From positions 1-64,000 of the forward strand of contig NZ_SJZJ01000011.1 of the NCBI RefSeq assembly GCF_004337475.1: 64,000 bases of DNA. The letters are read 5' to 3'. How positions within the stretch are numbered: position 1 is the stretch's first letter; the number at the start of each line of letters is the position of its first letter. Origin of the DNA: Nocardioides jejuensis (GTDB lineage Bacteria > Actinomycetota > Actinomycetes > Propionibacteriales > Nocardioidaceae). Under the pieces are notes generated by a model. It worked only from the letters and a program-made list of their open reading frames with translations, did no database searches and was not told where the DNA came from. Of the stretch, positions 58,729 through 64,000 are shown piece after piece. The position numbers and the translations under genes were made by a program.

Positions 58729-59424
58729 TCAGCGGTAGGTGAGCAACGACCGGTCATGCTCGAGGTGCGTGTGCTCGTTGAACGACGACAGGTGCAGGCC
58801 CGAGCGGCCGCTGATCACCTTGGTGACCGCCGTGTTGACCGCGACCCGGTTGAGCTGCGCCCACAGCGAGGCGTCGCGGGCCAACAGGTGCGAGGTCACC
58901 AACCCGATCGGGCCGCCCGAGCTCACCACGAGCACCGTGCCGCTCGCCGCCTCGGCCGCGCGTTGCAGCGCCCCGACGACCCGCTCCGAGAACGCCGGGA
59001 ACGACTCGGCGTACTCGTGATCCGCCGTCCCTCCGGTCCACCGCGCGGTGGCCTCCTCGAAGAATGCCTGGAACACCGCCCGCTGCTCCTCCGGCGGGAG
59101 CGAACCCACGCTCGCCATCACCGACTGCGACTCCTCGCTCGGCGTGTGCACCCGCAGGACGTGGTCGAAGTCGAACTCGTCCCAGCCCGCGTCGACGAGC
59201 ACCGGCAGGTCGCGTCCGGACTCCCCGAGCCCGACCAGGATGCCCTCGACCGTCTCCCGGTGACGCCGGAGCCCGCCCCGGACGATCCGCTCGGGAACGA
59301 CGCCGCGGGCAGCCAGCGCCCGCCCCAGGATGCGCCCCTGCTCGTGCCCGGTCTCGGAGAGCGCGTCGTAGTCCGCGGCCCCGAACGACGCCTGGCCGTG
59401 CCGGACGAGGAGCAGGACGCTCAC
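58729..59424 (-). CDS. histidine phosphatase family protein
   Basis: Phosphoglycerate-mutase-like phosphatase of 231 aa. The catalytic RHG appears as LLVRHGQASFG near residues 7-17, and the C-terminal His region appears as VVSSGGPIG near 185, where the usual second His (SHGG) is Ser-Ser-Gly-Gly. The missing second His may lower or change activity. The GTG start overlaps the phosphotransferase stop (GTGA). It is the last gene of the five-gene acyl-CoA dehydrogenase operon and might remove a phosphate group introduced by the kinase (speculative). Confidence 0.85.
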   Translation of the reverse strand: MSVLLLVRHGQASFGAADYDALSETGHEQGRILGRALAARGVVPERIVRGGLRRHRETVEGILVGLGESGRDLPVLVDAGWDEFDFDHVLRVHTPSEESQSVMASVGSLPPEEQRAVFQAFFEEATARWTGGTADHEYAESFPAFSERVVGALQRAAEAASGTVLVVSSGGPIGLVTSHLLARDASLWAQLNRVAVNTAVTKVISGRSGLHLSSFNEHTHLEHDRSLLTYR

Positions 59425-60497
59425 CCGCGACCGCCGGCCTCGATCACGGCGCGGGCCCGGTCGCCGAGCATGTTGACGAACATCCAGAAGTGCTCGAAGC
59501 GCGGGTTCGTCGTCTGGCCGTGGTGGAAGCGGTAGTAGATCTGCTGGGCGATCCCGGCGAGACGGAACAGCCCGTAGACCTCGTAGAACCTCAGCGCCTC
59601 CGGCGAGACCTCGAGGCCGGCACGCTCGCAGTAGTACGCCACGACCTCGGCGCGCGTCAGCATCCCGTCGGCATTCGTCGGCTGCATGCGGACGAGCTGC
59701 CACATGTCGTCGTCGCCGGCCTCGATCCAGTACGACAGCACGCAGCCGAGGTCCATGAGCGGGTCACCGATCGTGGCGAGCTCCCAGTCGAGCAGGCCGA
59801 TCGGACGCGTCGGGTCGTCGTCGCTGAAGACCACGTTGTCGAAACGGAAGTCGTTGTGGATCAGGCAGCTGCCCCGGTCGGCGGGCTGATGGGCGGCCAG
59901 CCACGCCATCACGTCCTCCATGTCGGAGACGTTGTCGGTGTGGGCGTCGCGATAGCGCTTCGTCCAGCCGCTGACCTGGCGCTCCACGTAGCCCTCGCCC
60001 TTGCCGAGCACGTCGAGGCCCGCGGCAGCCGGATCGACCGCGTGCAGGGAGACGAGCAGGTCCAGCGTGTTCGTGCAGACCGCCCGGACCTGCTCGGGGG
60101 TCAGCGCGACCTCGAAGTCCTTGCGCGGGATCGAGCCGACCAGGCGCTCCATCACGTAGAAGTCGCTGCCGAGGACCGCCGCGTCCGTGCAGAGCCCGAC
60201 CATCGGCGCGACGTACGGGAAGACGGGCGCGAGCGCGGCCTGGATCCGGAACTCGCGACCCATGTCGTGCGCGCCCGCCGCCTTGGTGCCGGCGGGCGGG
60301 CGGCGCAGGATCAGGTCCTTCGCGGGATAGCGGAGCAGGTACGTCAGGTTCGACGCGCCGCCCGAGAACTGCTGGACCTCGGGTAGCCCGTCGCCCCAGG
60401 CCGACCCGTCGGCGTTCGCGCGCAGCCAGGTGTCGACTGCCGCGACATCGAAGGAGTCCTCCGCGCGGACCGCGCGGGCGCCGGCGACCTCACCCAC
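59421..60497 (-). CDS. APH-fold phosphotransferase, ACAD10/11-type kinase
   Basis: Kinase-fold protein of 358 aa. The N-lobe motif is FSGGASNLTYLL near 44-55, the catalytic loop LIHNDFRFDN near 213-222, and the metal-binding LLDWELATIGDP near 235. This is the pattern of the kinase half of ACAD10/ACAD11 and of LvaA, which phosphorylate 4-hydroxyacyl-CoA. Its operon also encodes an ACAD11-like dehydrogenase, which strongly supports that role. GTG start; one base separates it from the upstream SDR stop. Confidence 0.9.
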   Translation of the reverse strand: MGEVAGARAVRAEDSFDVAAVDTWLRANADGSAWGDGLPEVQQFSGGASNLTYLLRYPAKDLILRRPPAGTKAAGAHDMGREFRIQAALAPVFPYVAPMVGLCTDAAVLGSDFYVMERLVGSIPRKDFEVALTPEQVRAVCTNTLDLLVSLHAVDPAAAGLDVLGKGEGYVERQVSGWTKRYRDAHTDNVSDMEDVMAWLAAHQPADRGSCLIHNDFRFDNVVFSDDDPTRPIGLLDWELATIGDPLMDLGCVLSYWIEAGDDDMWQLVRMQPTNADGMLTRAEVVAYYCERAGLEVSPEALRFYEVYGLFRLAGIAQQIYYRFHHGQTTNPRFEHFWMFVNMLGDRARAVIEAGGRG

Positions 60498-60498
60498 C

Positions 60499-61254
60499 TC
60501 AGAAGAGCTTCCGGACGACGCTCATCGGCGCGTTCTTGAGCGCGAAGCCGAGCGGCACCCAGGGCCACGAGGGAACGAGCGCCTTCTGCTTGCGCTTTTC
60601 GATGGCCGCAACCATCGAGCGAACGCCGGTCTCGGTGTCGACCATGAACTTGGTCTTCTGCTCGACCTTGTCATTCATCTCCGAGCGGATGTAGCCCGGG
60701 TAGATGATCGAGACGTCGATGCCCTTGGCCTTCACGTTCTCGTTGATCAGGCCCTCGGCGAGTGCGGCGACGCCGGCCTTGGTCGCGGCGTACGTCGTGA
60801 TGGCGGACCGCATGCCGCGCATCGCGGAGACGGAGCTGATCATCACCAGGTGGCCGGACTTCTGGGCGCGGAAGATCTCCATCGCGGCCTCGGTCTGGGC
60901 GAGTGCGGCGACGAAGTTGGTCATCGCGGTCGCCTTGTTGGCGTCGTAGCGGCCCTTGCCGAGCGGCGCACCCTTGCCGAGACCGGCGTTGATGATCACG
61001 CGGTCGAGCGTGCCGAACTCCGCCGCGACCTCCTTGAACACGCGGAAGACGGACTCGTCGTCGGTGACGTCGAGGGCCTTGGTGATCACGCGCCGGTCGG
61101 CGTGCTTCGCGGTGATCTCGGCGGCCAGCTCATCCAGACGCTCGGTACGGCGCGCGGTGATCGCCAGGTCGTAGCCGAGGTCGGCGAACTGGCGGGCCAT
61201 CTCGGCGCCCAGGCCCGAGCTCGCGCCGGTGATGAGGATCGTTCCCTTGCTCAT
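60499..61254 (-). CDS. short-chain dehydrogenase/reductase
   Basis: Classical SDR of 251 aa. The cofactor motif is TGASSGLGAEMA near 9-20, with Arg residues just after (ARRTERLDE) favouring NADPH. NAG is near 90, the catalytic Ser in MISSVSAMRG near 140, and YAATK near 154. It starts at 61254, overlapping the upstream SDR stop (ATGA), and belongs to the acyl-CoA dehydrogenase/APH operon. Probably oxidises or reduces a hydroxy/keto intermediate of that pathway. Confidence 0.9.
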   Translation of the reverse strand: MSKGTILITGASSGLGAEMARQFADLGYDLAITARRTERLDELAAEITAKHADRRVITKALDVTDDESVFRVFKEVAAEFGTLDRVIINAGLGKGAPLGKGRYDANKATAMTNFVAALAQTEAAMEIFRAQKSGHLVMISSVSAMRGMRSAITTYAATKAGVAALAEGLINENVKAKGIDVSIIYPGYIRSEMNDKVEQKTKFMVDTETGVRSMVAAIEKRKQKALVPSWPWVPLGFALKNAPMSVVRKLF

Positions 61255-62072
61255 GCTTCTGCGTCCTTTGCGGTGATCGAGTTGATGCGGGCAGCGAATT
61301 TCCGCTGCTCGCGGTCGTAGAGGGGGCGGGCAAAGCGCTTCGTCCACACAGCCTTGCGTGCGGGAGCGTCGGGGACGATGACCATCCGCCGCGCGTCGAT
61401 GCCCTTCATGACGAGGGCGGCGACCTGGGTGGCGTCGAGCGGCGACCGGTCGATGAGGCGCGCTGCGACCCGGTCCATCGCGGCGTCCGAGCCATCGAGC
61501 GACGAGGCGAGGTTGGTCCGGAAGAAGCCGGGACAGACCGCAGAGACCGCGATCCCCCACGGGTCGAGCTCGTAGGCGAGCGTCTCGCTGATGGCGACGA
61601 CGGCGGCCTTGACCGCGGTGTACGACGCCATGGCCGGCGGGTGCACGAGACCGGCCAGGCTCGCGGTGTTGACGATCTGACCGGGCGCCTCACCGGCCTC
61701 CGCCTGCGCCTTGAGCAGCGGGACGAAGGTCCGGATGCCGCGGACGACGCCGAGCAGGTTGATGTCGATGACCTTGTCCCACTCGGGCATCGTCACGACG
61801 TCGATGCGTCCGCCGGTGGCGATGCCGGCGTTGTTGACCAGGATGTCGAGGCCACCCCACTCGGCGTCGACCCAAGCGCGCGCCGCGTCCCAGTCGGCAT
61901 CCGAGGTGACGTCGAGCCGGAGGAAGTGCGACCCCTCGGCGAGGGCAGCAGGAGCGTTGAGGTCGGCGACGAGCACCCGGTCACCCCGGGCTGCGAACGC
62001 CGCGACCAGCGCAGCGCCCAGGCCGGAGGAGCCTCCGGTGACGAGGACCCGACGACTGGCGGGACGGCTCAT
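61251..62072 (-). CDS. short-chain dehydrogenase/reductase
   Basis: Classical SDR of 273 aa. The cofactor motif is TGGSSGLGAALV near 12-23; an Asp at the end of beta-2 (VLVADLNAP) favours NAD. NNAGIATGG is near 80, Ser in IVNTASLAGLVH near 132, and YTAVK near 149. It is coupled by ATGA to the acyl-CoA dehydrogenase upstream and to the second SDR downstream. The two SDRs differ in predicted cofactor, so they may catalyse opposite steps or act on different substrates. Confidence 0.9.
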   Translation of the reverse strand: MSRPASRRVLVTGGSSGLGAALVAAFAARGDRVLVADLNAPAALAEGSHFLRLDVTSDADWDAARAWVDAEWGGLDILVNNAGIATGGRIDVVTMPEWDKVIDINLLGVVRGIRTFVPLLKAQAEAGEAPGQIVNTASLAGLVHPPAMASYTAVKAAVVAISETLAYELDPWGIAVSAVCPGFFRTNLASSLDGSDAAMDRVAARLIDRSPLDATQVAALVMKGIDARRMVIVPDAPARKAVWTKRFARPLYDREQRKFAARINSITAKDAEA

Positions 62073-63331
62073 CGCGAGAGCCCGTGCTTCATCAGCTCGA
62101 GCCGCGCGATCAGCCCGAGGTGGACCTCGTCCGGACCGTCGGCGAAGCGGAGCGAGCGGGCACCGGTCCACGCCGCGGCCAGCGGGAAGTCGTCGGTCAG
62201 GCCACCGCCGCCGTGGATCTGCATGGCGAAGTCGATGACGTCGAGTGCCATGCGCGGAGCCGCCACCTTGATCTGGGAGACCTCGGAGATCGCGTTCATC
62301 GGGCCGCCGACGTCGAGCTTCCAGGCGGCGTTCAGGACCAGCAGGCGGGTCGACTCGATGGCGATCCGGGCCTGGGCGATCCGCTCGCGGTTGCCGCCGA
62401 GGTTGACCAGCTGCTTGCCGAACGCCTCGCGCGAGGTGCCGCGCTGGATGGCCAGCTCGAGCGCCTTCTCCGCCAGACCGATGAGCCGCATGCAGTGGTG
62501 GACGCGCCCCGGACCGAGGCGGCCCTGCGCGATCGCGAACGCCTCCCCCGGACCGGAGATGACGTTGCCGGCCGGGACGCGTACGTCGGTCAGCGACACC
62601 TCGCCGTGGCCGTGCGGCTCGTCGAAGAAGCCCATCGTGGTCAGCATCCGCTCGACCTTCACCCCCGCGGTGTCGCGCGGGACGAGGATCATCGAGTGCC
62701 GGTGGTGCCGGTCCGCGTCGGGGTCGGTCACGGCCATGACGATGTAGATCTCGCAGTCGGGGTGCCCCACGCCGGTGGAGAACCACTTGGTGCCGTTGAG
62801 GACCCACGAGTCACCGTCACGGACCGCCGTGAGCTCCATGTTTGTCGCGTCCGACGAGGCGACCGCGGGCTCGGTCATCAGGAACGCCGACCGGATCCGG
62901 CCGTCGAGCAGCGGGTCCAGCCAGGTGTCCTTCTGCTCCTGCGAGCCGTACTTGAGCAGCACCTCCATGTTGCCCGTGTCCGGCGCGTTGCAGTTGAAGA
63001 CGTACGGCGCGATGAAGCTGCGGCCGGTGAGCTCGGCGATCGGCGCGTAGTCGACGTTCGACAGACCGGCGCCGCCGTCGGTGCCGTACTTCGCGGCGTA
63101 GGGGCCCTCGTGGCCGGCGGGGAGGAAGAGGTTCCACAGGCCCTGCGCGCGCGCCTTCGCCTGCAGCTCCTTCATCACCGGCAGCTCCTGCCAGTTGGAG
63201 CCGTCGCCGGCCTCGCGGCGGCGCTTCATCTCCTGGTGGTACGCCGCCTCGACCGGCTCGATCTCGGCGGCCATGAAGGCGCGGACCTGCTCTGTCAGCT
63301 CGGCGGCGCGGGGCGAAGGGGAGAAGTCCAT
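62069..63331 (-). CDS. acyl-CoA dehydrogenase, ACAD11-like
   Basis: FAD-dependent acyl-CoA dehydrogenase-family enzyme of 420 aa. The FAD/substrate region is AFLMTEPAVASSDATN near 150, followed by WVLNGTKWFSTG. The C-terminal half contains LGPGRVHHCMRLIGLAEKAL and QIHGGGGLTDDFPLA, ending with RFADGPDEVHL, which is characteristic of ACAD10/ACAD11-type enzymes. With the APH kinase in the same operon it probably processes phosphorylated 4-hydroxyacyl-CoA to enoyl-CoA. The start is 63331. It is the first gene of five, divergent from tetR. Confidence 0.92.
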   Translation of the reverse strand: MDFSPSPRAAELTEQVRAFMAAEIEPVEAAYHQEMKRRREAGDGSNWQELPVMKELQAKARAQGLWNLFLPAGHEGPYAAKYGTDGGAGLSNVDYAPIAELTGRSFIAPYVFNCNAPDTGNMEVLLKYGSQEQKDTWLDPLLDGRIRSAFLMTEPAVASSDATNMELTAVRDGDSWVLNGTKWFSTGVGHPDCEIYIVMAVTDPDADRHHRHSMILVPRDTAGVKVERMLTTMGFFDEPHGHGEVSLTDVRVPAGNVISGPGEAFAIAQGRLGPGRVHHCMRLIGLAEKALELAIQRGTSREAFGKQLVNLGGNRERIAQARIAIESTRLLVLNAAWKLDVGGPMNAISEVSQIKVAAPRMALDVIDFAMQIHGGGGLTDDFPLAAAWTGARSLRFADGPDEVHLGLIARLELMKHGLSR

Positions 63332-63334
63332 GGC

Positions 63335-63371
63335 TTGACCATGCCACACTTGTTGAGCAATGCTCAATAGC
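63335..63371 (+). promoter_or_regulatory. tetR promoter with palindromic operator, shared with the acyl-CoA dehydrogenase operon
   Basis: TTGACC (63335-63340) and a weak CAATGC -10 (63358-63363) are 17 bases apart on the plus strand. The perfect palindrome TTGAGCAATGCTCAA (63353-63367) covers the -10 and the expected start. The divergent starts are only about 40 bases apart, so one repressor dimer could shut both directions. Confidence 0.65.
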
Positions 63372-63974
63372 GTGAGCCAGGAACCCGAGACGCGCCCCGG
63401 TCGGTCCCGCATGAGCCCGGAGGACCGGCGGCGCCAGCTGCTCGGCATCGGGCTGCGGATGCTCGTGGAGAAGCCGATCCAGGACCTTCCGCTCGACGCG
63501 GTCGCCGCCGAGGCCGGGATCTCCCGTGGCCTGCTCTTCCACTACTTCGCCAGCAAGACCGACTACTACGACGCCGTCGTCGGCGCAGCCCTGCGGCGGG
63601 TCCTGCGCAACATCGCGCCGGACGAGGACGCTGCACCGGACGTGGCCCTGCACCAGTTCGTCGACCGCTTCTACGCCCAGATCGAACGCCGCCGGGAGTT
63701 CTACCTGGCGCTCGTCTTCGGCAACGGCGCCCTCTCCCTCGGCGGCGAAGGCGTCGACACGCACCGCATGACGATCGCCCGCCGCATCGTCACGGCCACC
63801 GGGCTCCCCGAGTCTGCCCTGCCCGCGGCGCACGGCTGGACGGCGTACGTCGAGGACCGGGCGTTGCGCTGGTCGGGTCTACCCGAGGACGCGCGTGCCC
63901 AGCGAGACGACGAAGTCGACCACGCCTGCCGTGCCCTGCACGCCCTCATCGCACTCGAAGGAGAAACCCGATGA
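63372..63974 (+). CDS. TetR-family transcriptional regulator
   Basis: Regulator of about 200 aa. The HTH (about 20-62) contains LPLDAVAAEAGISRGLLFHY and FASKTDYYDAVV, followed by a helical ligand domain. An in-frame ATG at 63360 lies inside the operator palindrome; the promoter spacing puts transcription start near 63371. I therefore prefer GTG 63372 with a leaderless mRNA (inference). It is divergent from the ACAD11-like operon, which it probably represses in response to an acyl-CoA intermediate. Its stop overlaps the next gene (ATGA). Confidence 0.87.
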   Translation: MSQEPETRPGRSRMSPEDRRRQLLGIGLRMLVEKPIQDLPLDAVAAEAGISRGLLFHYFASKTDYYDAVVGAALRRVLRNIAPDEDAAPDVALHQFVDRFYAQIERRREFYLALVFGNGALSLGGEGVDTHRMTIARRIVTATGLPESALPAAHGWTAYVEDRALRWSGLPEDARAQRDDEVDHACRALHALIALEGETR

Positions 63975-64000
63975 CGTCGCACGCCTGGCCCGCCGGCGGA
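63971..64000 (+). CDS. start of a further gene, cut by the window end
   Basis: An ATG overlapping the tetR stop codon (ATGA) opens a frame reading MTSHAWPAGG to the window edge. The overlap pattern is that of every operon in this window, so a gene co-transcribed with tetR begins here. Ten codons are too few to say what it encodes. Confidence 0.55.
   Translation, partial: MTSHAWPAGG

Overview
The window is high-GC, gene-dense DNA from a free-living actinobacterium, most like a Nocardioides-type member of the Nocardioidaceae. The signs are uniformly GC-rich codons, many GTG starts, tight ATGA/GTGA operon overlaps, a mycothiol-linked DinB-type protein, a VirS-like AraC regulator, an acyl-CoA desaturase/ferredoxin-reductase pair, and many acyl-CoA enzymes. 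The genus is inference. I saw no rRNA, tRNA, CRISPR array, insertion sequence or prophage. No gene-free stretch exceeds 300 bases.

Layout. 0.1-4.1 kb: padR-ABC ATPase-FtsX efflux operon behind a palindromic operator. 4.2-4.7 kb: small lipoprotein. 4.8-8.3 kb: fadA-fadB beta-oxidation operon. 8.4-10.6 kb: acyl-CoA carboxylase beta subunit and its TetR regulator. 10.7-18.3 kb: peroxiredoxin, then a five-gene oxidative operon (alpha/beta hydrolase, aldehyde dehydrogenase, Baeyer-Villiger-type monooxygenase, GMC oxidoreductase, DUF4334 protein) divergent from a VirS-like AraC regulator. 18.3-19.7 kb: DinB-type protein and prephenate dehydratase. 20-22.5 kb: DEAD-box helicase and enoyl-CoA hydratase. 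22.6-30.2 kb: transglutaminase / circularly permuted ATP-grasp / alpha-E cluster. 30.2-33.8 kb: desaturase and its reductase, divergent from a PucR-type regulator. 33.8-40.2 kb: LysR remnant, DUF1345, Gre-like factor, CDF transporter, DyP peroxidase, secreted transglycosylase-like protein, CoA-transferase, and a DUF4396 membrane protein behind a CsoR-type copper operator. 40.3-42.9 kb: padR-dienoyl-CoA reductase. 43-51.6 kb: pirin, lipid kinase, large LuxR regulator, and an MFS-gabD-zwf run. 51.8-58.7 kb: endonuclease/phosphatase-fold protein, small genes, alpha/beta hydrolase plus FAD dehydrogenase, DoxX, second DEAD-box helicase. 58.7-64 kb: five-gene operon of the ACAD10/11 (Lva) type divergent from a TetR regulator.

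How it works together. Most of the window concerns activating, oxidising and remodelling lipids or hydrophobic ketones, acids and alcohols. Each module carries its own nearby regulator, and in most cases a matching palindrome sits in the control region.

The most unusual feature is a class of intergenic arrays with a 22-bp period. There are five arrays in two sequence families: 4.7, 42.9 and 43.7 kb (CCCGGG core), and 19.8 and 55.8 kb (GAGACG core). Each sits directly at gene 3' ends, four of the five between convergent genes, and can fold into stacked hairpins. They look like repeat-built terminators or nucleoid/RNA elements rather than CRISPR.
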